Positions 42,723 to 52,429 of a DNA stretch of 64,000 nucleotides are shown here, in pieces. The DNA is from Pseudomonas saponiphila (lineage in GTDB: Bacteria; Pseudomonadota; Gammaproteobacteria; Pseudomonadales; Pseudomonadaceae), in the NCBI RefSeq assembly GCF_900105185.1, contig NZ_FNTJ01000001.1:3554501-3618500 (forward strand), read 5' to 3'. The notes below the pieces were generated by a model. It was not told where the DNA came from, did not search any database, and saw only the letters and a program-made list of their open reading frames with translations. A program made the position numbers and the translations under genes. Numbering within the stretch: position 1 is the stretch's first letter; the number at the start of each line of letters is the position of its first letter.

Positions 42723-42740
42723 ATGGAATATATTTTCCAT
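42723..42740. promoter_or_regulatory. Candidate IolR operator in the iolC-iolR intergenic region
   Basis: ATGGAATATATTTTCCAT has perfect 6-base arms ATGGAA/TTCCAT with a 6-base spacer. It matches the GGAA-N6-TTCC form that I recall for Sinorhizobium IolR sites. It is inside an AT-rich stretch (42690-42755) of the 310-bp divergent promoter region, where the RpiR-type IolR should act. Confidence 0.65.
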
Positions 42741-42909
42741 TAAACTTTTTCAAGCCTGAGCCAGACGCCCTGCATCGTTTCAGCAAAGCCCCGGCCGGCA
42801 CCGGCCCGAAGATTTTATCGGGCCCCACCCTGTAGACTGCCGGCAGCCCACCTATTGTCAGGGGACGGCTCCCCAGCCAGCCCATCAGTACACGCCAGAA
42901 GGATTTTCT

Positions 42910-43830
42910 ATGTCCCGCACCGATCAGCCGGCCCTGGCCGAGAGCACGCCCGAGAGCGACCTCGTCAGCCCCCCGATCAATGCCGAGCGCCTGCTGCAAC
43001 TGATCACCGAGGAATACGAGAGCCTGCCCCGCCAGCTCAAGCGCATTGCCAGCTACATGAGCCAGCAGAGCGACCGGATCATGGTCGACCGCATCAGCGA
43101 CATCGCCCGGGAATGCGAGGTCCATCCTTCGGCCATCGTGCGCTTTTCCCAGCGTTTCGGCTTCAGCGGCTTCAGTGAAATGCAGGCGCTGTTTCGCGAG
43201 GCCTACACCCACAAGGCCATGCCGGTGCAGAACTACCAGCAGCGCATCCGCAGCATGATCGCCAACAAGTCGCAGAAGGCCAGCGGCGGCGATCTGGCTC
43301 GGGAATGCATCAACGCCACGCTCTCGGGAATCGAGCGCCTGGGCCTGGAGCTGGACGACGCGGCCTTCGAGCAGGCCGTGGAACTGGTGGTCAATGCCGA
43401 CAACATCTACGTGGTGGGGGTGCGCCGCTCCTTCGCCGTGGCCGACTACCTGGTGTACAACCTGCAGCACACCAACAAGCGCATTCACCTGGTGTCGGGC
43501 CTGGGCGGCAGCTACCGCGAGCAGATGCGCAGCATCCGCCCCAACGACCTGGTGATCGCCATCAGCTTCACCCCCTACGCCAAGGAAACCCAGCACTGCC
43601 TGCGCATTGCCCAGCACAACCAGGCCCAGACCCTGATCATCACCGACAGCACCCTGTCGCCCCTGGCCAAGCGCGCCAACAGCGTGCTGCTGGTCAACGA
43701 AGGCAGCTCGTTCGCCTTCCGCTCACTGAGCGCCACCCTGTGCCTGTGCCAGGCGCTGTTCATCGCCGTGGCCTATCGCCTGGAACTGAAGATGGACGAG
43801 ATTCACGAACAGGCCGGCTTCGACGACTAA
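42910..43830 (+). CDS. iolR: RpiR-family regulator of inositol catabolism
   Basis: This 306-residue protein has an N-terminal HTH_6 domain (28-105; ITEEYESLPRQLKRIASYM, VHPSAIVRFSQRFGFSGFSEMQALF) and a SIS sugar-phosphate binding domain (about 145-270; VVNADNIYVVGVRRSFAVADYLVYNLQ, PNDLVIAISFTPYAKETQ). It is divergent from the iol operon and probably represses it until a phosphorylated intermediate is bound. AGAAGGA precedes the ATG. Its stop overlaps the convergent lipase gene stop by 3-4 bases. Confidence 0.9.
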   Translation: MSRTDQPALAESTPESDLVSPPINAERLLQLITEEYESLPRQLKRIASYMSQQSDRIMVDRISDIARECEVHPSAIVRFSQRFGFSGFSEMQALFREAYTHKAMPVQNYQQRIRSMIANKSQKASGGDLARECINATLSGIERLGLELDDAAFEQAVELVVNADNIYVVGVRRSFAVADYLVYNLQHTNKRIHLVSGLGGSYREQMRSIRPNDLVIAISFTPYAKETQHCLRIAQHNQAQTLIITDSTLSPLAKRANSVLLVNEGSSFAFRSLSATLCLCQALFIAVAYRLELKMDEIHEQAGFDD

Positions 43831-44699
43831 CCCGGAGCCGGCCCATGGCTGTGGGCCTGCAGGGCATCGGGCACGCCCCGGCGTTGCAGGCCACCCTGCT
43901 CGACCCAGTCCAGGGTCTGGCGGTACGCCCGCTGCAGCAGCGCTTCGGTCTGGTTGAAGTCGAACACCGATACCCCCAGCGGGCACAGCGGGTCGACCAC
44001 ATGGATCGCCACCCGCGGCGCATAGAGTTCGATGTCGCGCACCAGCTGGCGCATGCTCAACAGGTTCAAGGTGTGCAGGGCCAGGGCTAGCATCCCCGCC
44101 GGCGGCGCCGGGCAGGCGCAGCCGAAACCGGTGGGCAGGACAATCACCCGAGTGGCCCCCAGGCCCACCGCGGCGGCAATCGGCGTATTGCTCGCGACCC
44201 CGCCATCCACCAGCAGCTTGTCGCCGATGCGCACCCAGGGAAACACCAGGGGAATCGCCGCGCTGGCCAGCAGCGCCTGCTCGGTGTCGCCACTGGACAG
44301 CACTTCCTGGGCCCCCGTCAGCAGGTTGGTGGTGACGATATGCAGCGGCAATCGACTGTCTTCGATAAGCGCCACCGGCAACGCCCGACGCACCAGCCGG
44401 GACAGGGCCGTGGACGGCAGCAGGCAGCCGCGATGGCGTAGCAGGCCCATCAGACTGTCGAGCCAGGAAAACGGAAACACATCGCCCTTGCGCAAGCCAC
44501 GCCAAAAATCCGCCAGCTCGGCCACGCCCCGGGCATCGGGCCGCGCGGCGAAGTAGGCGCCATTGATGGCGCCCACCGAGGCCCCCACCACCAGATCGAA
44601 CTCCAGCCCCCGCTCCACCAGGGCTTGCAGCATGCCGACCTGGACCGCCCCGAGGCTGCCGCCTCCGGAAAGCACCAGCGCGGTTTTTTCCTGACTCAT
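43827..44699 (-). CDS. Patatin-like phospholipase (RssA type)
   Basis: This 290-residue protein has the full patatin hallmarks: oxyanion GGGSLG near residue 12, nucleophile GASVG (VVGASVGAINGAYFA) near 38-42, and DGGVASNTP as the Asp dyad. It is expected to be a lipid acyl hydrolase. The start MSQEKTALVLSGGG was chosen over an upstream ATG with an arginine-rich extension. It is convergent with iolR, sharing CTAA. Confidence 0.9.
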   Translation of the reverse strand: MSQEKTALVLSGGGSLGAVQVGMLQALVERGLEFDLVVGASVGAINGAYFAARPDARGVAELADFWRGLRKGDVFPFSWLDSLMGLLRHRGCLLPSTALSRLVRRALPVALIEDSRLPLHIVTTNLLTGAQEVLSSGDTEQALLASAAIPLVFPWVRIGDKLLVDGGVASNTPIAAAVGLGATRVIVLPTGFGCACPAPPAGMLALALHTLNLLSMRQLVRDIELYAPRVAIHVVDPLCPLGVSVFDFNQTEALLQRAYRQTLDWVEQGGLQRRGVPDALQAHSHGPAPG

Positions 44700-44826
44700 G
44701 GCCGACCTCCCGCGCCGTTGTCGGCGCTCCAGAAGCTCAGCATAGCCACCCGTCAACCAGCGGCAGCAACCGCACCAGCGGCTCTACTCGTAGATCTTGC
44801 CAAGGTTCATGGCCTTCTCCGTTGAT

Positions 44827-45747
44827 TCAGGGCACCGCCTGCAAAGCCAGGCCCTTGCGCAGCAGCTCCTTGCGCAGGATCGGCCGAGCCAGGCAATGCA
44901 CGCCGTCCCGGGCGCTGCACTCTAGCAGCCGCTCAAGCTTGCGGGCACTGCCCGGGCTACCGGTCAGCAGGTAGCTTTTGCCCTCGCTGAGGCTGATCAG
45001 GTTCAGCAGCCAGTCATCGCCCCACTGCCCCAGCACCTGCTCGATCAGGTGGCGCTGGCGCGCCAGCAGGCCCTCGCCCTGCCACAGCGTCAACTGGGCA
45101 AAGCGCCGCGGCAGGTTGCTGGACGCTTCGAGCACCTTCAAATCCTTGAGCAGGGCCTGGGGCAACTGCGCTTCGATCTGCTGCTGGCACTGCTGGAAAT
45201 ACGCCTCGGGCCACTGCGGCCCCAGGCCAGCATGGGCGGCCAGGGCGGCATAGGCCTGGCGGTCGGCCGTGGTCCAGCTGCGGCCGCTGAAGTTAAGGGT
45301 GTTGTCGAGGATGCCCGCCGCCAGCAATTGCGCGCTGTCGTGGCTGATCCGCGGCAGCAGGCCGGAATCGCGCCAGCGCTCATAGACCTGGGTGCAGGCG
45401 GCGCCGATCGGACGGATATCCGCGTATTTGCCCAGGCGCTCGTCCCAGAACGCCTCGAACCCCGGGTGATGGTCGATGACTTCGATCACCCGCGCGAGAT
45501 CCACCAACGGGTCCAGGTGCAGGTGATTGGAAATGTCCACCAGGACGAACTGATCGGCGCCCTCGGGGACGTGGCGGTCCAGGCCCTTGAGGCTGTCCCT
45601 GAAGCCTTGGGGAATGCTCTCGTTCAGCGGCGCGCTGCTCAGGGCCCGGGCCGGGCGGCCGCTGAGGTTGAGCAATTCGGCGTAGGCGATGCAGCCGGCG
45701 TAGGCGTCGATATCCAGATAGGCCGCGCCGGCGGTGACAATGATCAT
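44827..45747 (-). CDS. DHH-family phosphoesterase
   Basis: This 306-residue cytoplasmic protein starts MIIVTAGAAYLDIDAYAGCIAYAELL, with the metal motifs DIDA, FVLVDISN, and VIDHHPGF (DHH) around residues 86-93. A DHHA2-like C-terminal region follows (ending RPILRKELLRKG), similar to exopolyphosphatases or pyrophosphatases of the PPX1/PpaC type. The substrate is unclear. It is not coupled to the lipase gene (127 bp between). Confidence 0.85.
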   Translation of the reverse strand: MIIVTAGAAYLDIDAYAGCIAYAELLNLSGRPARALSSAPLNESIPQGFRDSLKGLDRHVPEGADQFVLVDISNHLHLDPLVDLARVIEVIDHHPGFEAFWDERLGKYADIRPIGAACTQVYERWRDSGLLPRISHDSAQLLAAGILDNTLNFSGRSWTTADRQAYAALAAHAGLGPQWPEAYFQQCQQQIEAQLPQALLKDLKVLEASSNLPRRFAQLTLWQGEGLLARQRHLIEQVLGQWGDDWLLNLISLSEGKSYLLTGSPGSARKLERLLECSARDGVHCLARPILRKELLRKGLALQAVP

Positions 45748-45829
45748 GACGTCCGTGTAATCCACAAAGGCCCGAGGCCGGGGCGTCGAGGGTGCCCGAG
45801 CCACATGACAGGCACATGACAGCCCCGGC

Positions 45830-47311
45830 TCAGTGCTCTTGCGCTTGGCCTTGCGCTTGCCGCGCCTCGGCCACCAGCAGCGCCGCCAACCGTGATCCGC
45901 TGAAACGGATCTGCGCCAGGCTCAGGGCCGCGTAGCCGATGATCACCGCCGCCGGCCGACGCGCCCTCTGGCAATGCTCGGCCAGCCCCTGCAGCAGCAG
46001 GCCCTGCTCTGCGGCGCGCTGGCGAAAGCCCGCCTCGTCGCTGCCCGGCGGCAACTCCAGCAGCAGATGCAGCCCGGCCTGCTGGCCACTGATGCGGTAA
46101 CAGCCGGGCGCCTCCCGAGCGAGAATCGCCAGCAGCAGGTCGCGGCGCTCCTGATAGGCCTGACGCGCCGCCCGCAGGTTGCGCAGGAAGGCGCCGCTGG
46201 CGATGTAGTCGGCCAGGGCCAGTTGCTCGATCACCCCGACGGAGCGTCCGGTGCTCTGCAGGGTCGCCAGCAAGCGCGGGCGCAGGGCCTCCGGCAGCAG
46301 CATGAAGCCTACCCGCAAGCCGGCGAACAGGGTCTTGTTGAAGCTGCCGCAGTAGATCACCCGGTCGTCCCGGTCCAGGGACTTGAGAGCCGCCAGGGGC
46401 GCACCCTGGTAGTTGAATTCGCTGTCGTAGTCGTCCTCCACCACCCAGGCCTGGCTGTGCCGCGCCCAGTCCAGCAGGGCCAGGCGCCGCGACACCGGCA
46501 GGGTCATGCCCAGGGGCGCCTGGTGGGCCGGGGTCACGTAGACCATGCGCGCATCGCGGTGCTCTTGCAGGCGCTCGGTGTCGATGCCCTCGTCCTCCAG
46601 CGGGATCGGCACCAGGCGCGCCCCGGCCAGGGCGAACAGGTCCCTGGCCGAGAGGTAGCCGGGGTCTTCCAGGCACACCTTGTCACCCGGGCGCAGCAGG
46701 CTGCGGGCCAGCAGATCGAGGCCATGGCGGATGCCGGTGGTGATCATCACTTGCCCGGCATGGCAGGCGATGCCCCGGTGCTGCCCCAGGTACTCGGCGA
46801 TCTGCTGACGCAGCGCCGGCAGGCCGCCGGGGTCGGCATCACACAGCGACTGCGCCGAGGCACTGCCCAGGGCCCGAGTCAACGAGCGGGTCCAGCGCTG
46901 CAGGGGAAACAGCGCCGGGTCGGCCAGCCGCGCCACGAACGGCTGGCCAGCGCGCACGCCGAGCGGCGGGCATGACGGTTCAAGGTCAGCGGCGGCGCAC
47001 GGCGCCGCAGCCGCTGCCGGGGCGCTCAGGTAGAGGTCCGGCACCACCGCGCAGACCCGGGTCCCGGAACCACTGGCACGGCTCACGTAGCCTTCGCTGC
47101 GCAGGCGGTCGAAGACCACTTCCAGGGTGCCCCGGGACAGGCCCCAGCGCTGGGCCAGGGTGCGCGTGGAGGGCAAGCGGCAGCCGGCCGGCAGGCGTTT
47201 TTCCAGGATCGCCTGGCGCAACGCGCCGTAGGCGCTGTCCTGCTTGCCCAGGGTTTCATCCAGGGACGGCAAGGGCAGGTCGAGGGGCACGGGGTGCTTT
47301 CCACGGCTCAT
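45830..47311 (-). CDS. MocR-type regulator: GntR HTH fused to PLP aminotransferase domain
   Basis: This 493-residue protein has a winged helix (about 20-90; YGALRQAILEKRLPAGCRLPSTRTLAQRWGLSRGTLEVVFDRL) and a fold-type I aminotransferase domain (110-485) with the PLP lysine in YCGSFNKTLFAGLRVGFMLLP and MVYVTPAHQAPLGMTL. It is divergent from an exporter gene with 92 bp between starts, so it probably controls it. The natural effector is unknown. Confidence 0.92.
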   Translation of the reverse strand: MSRGKHPVPLDLPLPSLDETLGKQDSAYGALRQAILEKRLPAGCRLPSTRTLAQRWGLSRGTLEVVFDRLRSEGYVSRASGSGTRVCAVVPDLYLSAPAAAAAPCAAADLEPSCPPLGVRAGQPFVARLADPALFPLQRWTRSLTRALGSASAQSLCDADPGGLPALRQQIAEYLGQHRGIACHAGQVMITTGIRHGLDLLARSLLRPGDKVCLEDPGYLSARDLFALAGARLVPIPLEDEGIDTERLQEHRDARMVYVTPAHQAPLGMTLPVSRRLALLDWARHSQAWVVEDDYDSEFNYQGAPLAALKSLDRDDRVIYCGSFNKTLFAGLRVGFMLLPEALRPRLLATLQSTGRSVGVIEQLALADYIASGAFLRNLRAARQAYQERRDLLLAILAREAPGCYRISGQQAGLHLLLELPPGSDEAGFRQRAAEQGLLLQGLAEHCQRARRPAAVIIGYAALSLAQIRFSGSRLAALLVAEARQAQGQAQEH

Positions 47312-47403
47312 AGTGGTCCAGTCGAATGGGCTCTAAATGGTGCTCGGCATTAAACCATAAAGACCTTAATTTCAGCGCCGTACCCACTTGCCCAGAGCCC
47401 GCC

Positions 47404-48663
47404 ATGCCGCCGGTTACCGACGCCCCGCCCCACTCCCTCGCTGTTGCACGCCCCCTCGCCCCCTGGCTCTGGACCCTGTTGCTGCTGGTGGTGGTCTGCC
47501 TGCCGCGGATCAGCATCGACCTGTACCTGCCGGCGCTGCCAGCCATGGCCGACCAGTTGCGGGCCAGCGATGCGCAACTGCAACTGACCCTGAGCCTGTA
47601 CATGCTCGGCTACGCCCTGTCGATGCTGCTGGGCGGGCCGCTGTGCGACCGCTATGGCCGGCGCCCGGTGCTGCTGGCGGGCACCGCGCTGTTCCTCCTG
47701 GCCAGCCTGGCCTGCATGCTCGCCACCCGCGTCGAAGTGCTGTTGGCCGCGCGCCTGCTGCAGGCGTTGGGCGGTTGCTGCGGCACCCTGATCGGCCGGG
47801 TCATGGTCCGCGACCGTTACGCACCCGAGGAGCAGCCGCGCCTGCTCGGGCTGCTGTCCATGGGCATCGCCCTGTCACCGATGCTGGCGCCGCCGCTGGG
47901 CAGCCTGATCGACCACCTGCTGGGCTGGCGCGGGCTGTTCCTGTGCCTGAGCCTGGTGGCCGCGGCGGCCTGGCTGCTGATGTACAAACGGCTTGCCGAA
48001 ACCCGCCCGGCGCAACTCGCCCCGATGCCTGGCAAACACCTGCCGGGCCTGTACCTGCGGCTGCTGAGCGAGCGCTATTTCATGCGCTATTCCCTGGCCA
48101 TCGGCTGCCTGTACTGCACCTATTTCCCTTTCATCCTGCAATCCCCGGCGCTGTTGCAGCGCCAGCTGGGGCTGTCGCCCACGGCCTACGCCCTGGTCTT
48201 CGCCGCCACCGTGGCCGGCTACCTGCTGGGGTCGCGGCTGTTCCAGCGCCTGGGGGCCCGCCACGGCGCCGACCGCCTGATCACCCGGGCCTGCCTGCTG
48301 AATCTGGCGGGCGCCGGCCTGTTGCTGCTGACTCGCAGCCTGTGGCCCGACAGTCTGTGGGCGATCGTTGTGCCGATGCTGGCGCTGATGTTCTCGGTGG
48401 GCCTGGCGATACCCGCCTGCCAGTTGGCGATCCTGCAACCCTATGCGGCAGTGGCGGGCACCGCCTCGGGGCTGTTCTTCTTCATCCAGATGGCCCTGAC
48501 CGCCGGCTGCGGCTTGCTCGCCAGCCTGCTGGCGGACCACCCGGCCGGCTCGCTGCAGGCCCTGACCGGCCTGTCCAGCCTCGCCCTGAGCCTGGTCTGG
48601 TGGTGCCTGCGACCACGGCGCCAGCAGGGTCTGGGCAAGGCCGATTCAATGCCGCTACATTAG
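47404..48663 (+). CDS. Bcr/CflA-type multidrug efflux MFS transporter
   Basis: This 419-residue inner-membrane protein starts MPPVTDAPPHSLAVARPLA and has about 12 helices with RISIDLYLPALPAMADQL and GGPLCDRYGRRPVLLAG, as in the Bcr/CflA drug:H+ antiporters. The start lies 10 bp after TGCCCAGAGCCC; an upstream ATG at 47326 would place the N-terminus in the promoter. It is probably regulated by the divergent MocR-like protein. The 92-bp gap holds AAATGG...CCATA half-sites. Confidence 0.9.
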   Translation: MPPVTDAPPHSLAVARPLAPWLWTLLLLVVVCLPRISIDLYLPALPAMADQLRASDAQLQLTLSLYMLGYALSMLLGGPLCDRYGRRPVLLAGTALFLLASLACMLATRVEVLLAARLLQALGGCCGTLIGRVMVRDRYAPEEQPRLLGLLSMGIALSPMLAPPLGSLIDHLLGWRGLFLCLSLVAAAAWLLMYKRLAETRPAQLAPMPGKHLPGLYLRLLSERYFMRYSLAIGCLYCTYFPFILQSPALLQRQLGLSPTAYALVFAATVAGYLLGSRLFQRLGARHGADRLITRACLLNLAGAGLLLLTRSLWPDSLWAIVVPMLALMFSVGLAIPACQLAILQPYAAVAGTASGLFFFIQMALTAGCGLLASLLADHPAGSLQALTGLSSLALSLVWWCLRPRRQQGLGKADSMPLH

Positions 48664-48710
48664 CCGCGCCGTTCCCACCCGTTGTGCCGTTCAAGACAAG
48701 GAAATACGTG

Positions 48711-49322
48711 ATGAAGCTTATTGGAATGCTCGATTCTCCCTATGTGCGCCGCGTTGCCATCAGCCTCAAGAGCCTGGGCCTGCCCTTCGAGCATCACTCG
48801 GTCTCGGTGTTCAGCACCTTTGAGCAGTTCAAGGCCATCAACCCGGTGGTCAAGGCACCAAGCCTGGTCTGCGACGGGGGTGAAGTGCTGATGGATTCGA
48901 GCTTGATCCTCGACTACCTGGAAACCCTGGCCGGCCCGCAACGAAGCCTGATGCCCGCGGCCCTGCCGGAGCGTTTACATGAGTTGCGGCTGATCGGCCT
49001 GGCCCTGGCGGCCTGTGAGAAATCGGTACAGATCGTCTACGAAAGAAAACTGCGTCCGGCGGAAAAACAGCACGGCCCCTGGCTGGAGCGGATCGGCGGC
49101 CAATTGCAGGCCGCCTATGCCGAGTTGGAGCGCGAGTTGCAAAAACAGCCGCTGCCCCGGGATGGCACCCTGAGCCAGGCCGGCATCAGCCTGGCGGTGG
49201 CCTGGAGTTTCAGTCAGATGATGGTGACCGACCAGTTCAGCCCCGAGCAGTTCCCCGCGGTGCGCGGTTTTGCCGAATACGCCGAACAGTTGCCAGTGTT
49301 CCTCGACACCCCCGCCACCTGA
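48711..49322 (+). CDS. Glutathione S-transferase family protein
   Basis: This 203-residue protein has an N-terminal thioredoxin-like domain (MKLIGMLDSPYVRRVAISLKSLGLPFEHHSVSVF, NPVVKAPSLVCDGGEVLMDSSLILDYLE with the conserved SS of the glutathione site) and a C-terminal helical domain. AAGGAAATACGTG precedes ATG; the GTG one codon earlier is also possible. It follows the MFS gene by 47 bp and may be cotranscribed. Confidence 0.9.
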   Translation: MKLIGMLDSPYVRRVAISLKSLGLPFEHHSVSVFSTFEQFKAINPVVKAPSLVCDGGEVLMDSSLILDYLETLAGPQRSLMPAALPERLHELRLIGLALAACEKSVQIVYERKLRPAEKQHGPWLERIGGQLQAAYAELERELQKQPLPRDGTLSQAGISLAVAWSFSQMMVTDQFSPEQFPAVRGFAEYAEQLPVFLDTPAT

Positions 49323-49341
49323 CCTCCACATCGCCCTCGCC

Positions 49342-49424
49342 GTAGGAGCCGGCTTGCCGGCGAACAGGCCCGTGAGCCTTGCGGCGCCCTTGAGGCCGCC
49401 TTCGCTGGCAAGCCAGCTCCTACG
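49342..49424. repeat. REP/BIME pair
   Basis: TAGGAGCCGGCTTGCCGGCGAACAGGC and CTTCGCTGGCAAGCCAGCTCCTACG lie between the GST gene and the convergent hcnC 3' end. Confidence 0.9.
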
Positions 49425-49453
49425 CCAGTCCAACCGATCCTCGTGGGGATCTG

Positions 49454-50707
49454 TCAGGCCGGTTCGGGTTGTTTTTTCACCGCGGCGGTGGCGAAACGCC
49501 GGGCCAGGAACGGGGTGATGTCCAGCGGCAGGGCTTCCTCGTTCACCAGTTTGTCCAGCAGCACGCCGGTGATCGCCGAGGTCAGGATGCCGGTACGGAA
49601 GTGGCCGCAGGCGTTGAGGTAGCCCTCGACCCCGTCCATCGGCCCAAGAATCGGCAGTTCATCCGGCGAGCCCGGGCGCAGGCCGGCCCAGCAGCGCTTG
49701 AGGTTGACCTGGGCCAGCTCGGGAATGCAGCGCACCGCCCCCTGCACCAGACCGTTGATTTCCGGGTAGGTGGTGCTGACGTCGAAACCCTTGTCCTCGG
49801 TGGTGCTGCCAATCAGGATCTCGCCGTTGTCCTTCTGCGCCATGTAGCAATCGCTGGTGGTCAGGCAGCCATTGAGCAGTTTGGGCATGCGCTCGGTGAG
49901 GAGGATCTGGCCCTTCACCGGCTTCACCGGAATCTCCACCCCGGTGGCCTGCAGGCTCAGCTCCGCCGCCCAGGCACCGGCGGCGTTGATCAGGGTTGCG
50001 CAATGGAACAGCCCGGCCTCGGCGGTCTGCACCCCGCTGACCCGGTTGCCGTGGTGCAGGACACCGGTGACGTTGGTGTTGAAGTACACATCCACGCCGT
50101 TCTGCCGTGCACCTTCGGTGTAGGCATCGGTCAGGCGGAACGGGTTGACCTGGTGATCGCAGAGAAACTCCAGGGCACCCCGGGCTTCATGGCTGACATT
50201 GGGTTCCGCGGCGCGCAGGGCCGCCTGGTCGAGCCAGCGCACCTGGTCGGACAGGTGCGGGATGCAGCCGACAATGTGTTCGGCGTACAGCCGGTCTTCA
50301 TCGTCATAGATGACGAACTTGAGCCCGGTCTGTTCGAACTTGAAGTCCATGCCATGCAGGCCGATCAGTTCGCGGTGCAGGCGCGGGTAGATCTCGTTGG
50401 ACTGCAGGGCGAAGTCGAAGAACGACTGCGGCAGGATATGCGGGGTGCTGGAGTCCACCACCACCGCCGAGCCCTGGGCTTCGCGCTTGCGGTTGGCCGA
50501 CATCATGCGAAAGAAGATCACCCCGCAGCCCAGGCCCACCGATTCGCCGATGGCCCACAGGCCGCCGGCCGAGGCACGACTGGCGTTGCCCGGACGCTTG
50601 GCGTCGATCAGCGCCACCTTGAGGTTCTTGCGCTTGGACAGCTGGTAGGCGCAGGACGCCCCGATCACGCCGCCACCGGCGATCACCACGTCGTAGTACT
50701 TACTCAT
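49454..50707 (-). CDS. hcnC: Hydrogen cyanide synthase subunit HcnC
   Basis: This 417-residue FAD-dependent oxidase-like protein starts MSKYYDVVIAGGGVIGASCAYQLSK with the FAD motif GGGVIG and ends LARRFATAAVKKQPEPA. It belongs to the DAO/glycine oxidase group and is the third gene of hcnABC. HcnABC oxidises glycine to HCN and CO2 in the cell membrane. Its start lies 8 bp inside the hcnB stop. Family length is about 417, so it is complete. Confidence 0.94.
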   Translation of the reverse strand: MSKYYDVVIAGGGVIGASCAYQLSKRKNLKVALIDAKRPGNASRASAGGLWAIGESVGLGCGVIFFRMMSANRKREAQGSAVVVDSSTPHILPQSFFDFALQSNEIYPRLHRELIGLHGMDFKFEQTGLKFVIYDDEDRLYAEHIVGCIPHLSDQVRWLDQAALRAAEPNVSHEARGALEFLCDHQVNPFRLTDAYTEGARQNGVDVYFNTNVTGVLHHGNRVSGVQTAEAGLFHCATLINAAGAWAAELSLQATGVEIPVKPVKGQILLTERMPKLLNGCLTTSDCYMAQKDNGEILIGSTTEDKGFDVSTTYPEINGLVQGAVRCIPELAQVNLKRCWAGLRPGSPDELPILGPMDGVEGYLNACGHFRTGILTSAITGVLLDKLVNEEALPLDITPFLARRFATAAVKKQPEPA

Positions 50708-52109
50708 GTTCGGGGACCTCCTGGTCGGGTGCGGCAAAGGCGGAAAACGGAATCGGGTCCAGCGGGAAGCGCGGGCGAATCCAGCCCACATCCTTGCGTC
50801 CGGTGGCCTGGCGCAGGCGGTCGCTGCAATAGCCGACGCACATCCGCCCCTGGCAGTCGCCCATGCTCACGCGAGTGCGCATTTTCAGGCTGGCCATGTC
50901 CTGCACCCCCTGGGCCAGGGCGCGCTCGATATCGTTGCGGGTGGTGTGTTCGCAACGGCAGATCACCGTGTCGCCCTTGGGCAGTTCTATCTGCCCGGTG
51001 CCACGCGCGGTATAGCGGTCCACCGCGCCGCGAAAGCGCAGGATCGAGGCCAGCTTGCGCTCGTAGCCCTGGCGCCGCTGCAGGGCCGCCTCGTTGCTCA
51101 GGACATTGCGCTGCATGAGGATCGACAGCGCGGCGATGCGGCCGGTGAGCATCGCTGCTTCTCCGCCGCGGATTCCGCCCATGTCGCCCGCCAGATGGAT
51201 GTGCGGCTCGCTGCTCTGCTGCCAGACATTGGCGGTGGCCCGCAGGTAGCCGTCGTCGCTGAAGCCGTGGTCCAGGCCCATCTGCTGGCTCAGCTGGGTG
51301 CGCGGAATGAAGCCGTAGCCCACCGCCAGGGTCTGGGCCGCGACGCGCTGGGCCTTGGACATGTCCGGCTGCCAGTCGCTGGAGTACGGCGCCACGGTGA
51401 CCACGCTCAGGGCGCCCTGGCCCTGGGCCTCCACCACGCCCCAGCCATAACGCAGGCTGATGCTGTGGAGCTTGAGGTAGGCCAGCATGCTCAGGCCGTC
51501 GAGGAACAGTTGCGGCTTGTTCAGCAGGGCCAGGCTCTGCTTGGCGATCTTGCTCAGGGCGCTGGCTTCAAAGACCCCGGCCACCCGCACGCCCGAGGCA
51601 TGCAGCTGGCAGGCCACCAGTGGCAGCAGCGGCCCGGTGCCGGCAATCACTACCGGCCCCTGGGGCTTGACCACCCCGCTCTTGATCTGCAATTGCAGGC
51701 CGCCCAGCAACTTGACCCCCGGCAGGGTCCAACCGGGAAACGGCACGCTGCGCTCATGGCAACCGGCGGCCAGGAGCAGTTGCGAGTAGTCCACCTGCTG
51801 CACCTGCTCGTCGGCGTCCAGCAGCATCAGGCTGTGATGGCCTTCGGCGCCGATCACCCGGCTGTTGAGGCGCACGTCGATCATTTGTTCGTGGTCGGAA
51901 AAATCACCGTGCAGCCTGGCCAGCATTTCGCAGTAGCGCGGCCCCAGGTAATCCAGTTGCACGCCATCGCGCAGCGGCCCGCGATAGACCACGCCGCCCA
52001 GGCGTGAGGCTTCTTCGATCAGGGTGCTGCGCACCCCGTGCTCGGCCAGTTCGATGGCCGCTGCCATGCCGGCCGGGCCGCCGCCGACAATCAGGGGATT
52101 GAGGCTCAT
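50700..52109 (-). CDS. hcnB: Hydrogen cyanide synthase subunit HcnB
   Basis: This 469-residue protein has a Rossmann FAD motif (VGGGPAGMAAAIELAE) near the start, a second nucleotide-binding region (VVIAGTGPLLPLVACQL) and a C-terminal cysteine cluster (VICRCEHTTRNDIERAL, MGDCQGRMCVGYC) similar to BFD-type [2Fe-2S] domains. It is the flavoprotein subunit of the cyanide synthase. The ATG overlaps the hcnA TGA-type stop (ATGA region at 52106-52109). Confidence 0.94.
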   Translation of the reverse strand: MSLNPLIVGGGPAGMAAAIELAEHGVRSTLIEEASRLGGVVYRGPLRDGVQLDYLGPRYCEMLARLHGDFSDHEQMIDVRLNSRVIGAEGHHSLMLLDADEQVQQVDYSQLLLAAGCHERSVPFPGWTLPGVKLLGGLQLQIKSGVVKPQGPVVIAGTGPLLPLVACQLHASGVRVAGVFEASALSKIAKQSLALLNKPQLFLDGLSMLAYLKLHSISLRYGWGVVEAQGQGALSVVTVAPYSSDWQPDMSKAQRVAAQTLAVGYGFIPRTQLSQQMGLDHGFSDDGYLRATANVWQQSSEPHIHLAGDMGGIRGGEAAMLTGRIAALSILMQRNVLSNEAALQRRQGYERKLASILRFRGAVDRYTARGTGQIELPKGDTVICRCEHTTRNDIERALAQGVQDMASLKMRTRVSMGDCQGRMCVGYCSDRLRQATGRKDVGWIRPRFPLDPIPFSAFAAPDQEVPEHE

Positions 52110-52423
52110 AGGCTGGGCTCCGCTTCAGTGATGCGGTTGCTCAGGGTCTGCACCTGCATCCCCGGCTTGACCAGGGTCTGGCAGGCGCGGCGCTTGTGAC
52201 GGCCGTCGATCTGCACCAGGCAGCAATGGCACACGCCCATGCCGCAGTAGGCACCGACCAGTTGCCCGTGATCATTGCGCGCCACTTGGCGCAGGCCGGT
52301 GGCCTGGATCACGCTGAGGACCGTTTCACCCAGGGCGGCAGTGACCGGCTGGCCATTGAGGCTGATGGTCATGTCCGCATGCTGCAGCGGCTGAATATCA
52401 AAATTGCGGTCTATCTGACGCAT
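52106..52423 (-). CDS. hcnA: Hydrogen cyanide synthase subunit HcnA ([2Fe-2S] protein)
   Basis: This 105-residue ferredoxin-like protein (MRQIDRNFDIQPLQHADMTISLNGQ...) has the cysteine pattern YCGMGVCHCCL followed by RACQTL, binding a [2Fe-2S] cluster. It is the first gene of hcnABC and matches the normal length (about 104). The start is preceded by TCACGGATGAACCGCA, where the ribosome site overlaps an RsmA-type GGA motif. Confidence 0.95.
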   Translation of the reverse strand: MRQIDRNFDIQPLQHADMTISLNGQPVTAALGETVLSVIQATGLRQVARNDHGQLVGAYCGMGVCHCCLVQIDGRHKRRACQTLVKPGMQVQTLSNRITEAEPSL

Positions 52424-52429
52424 TGCGGT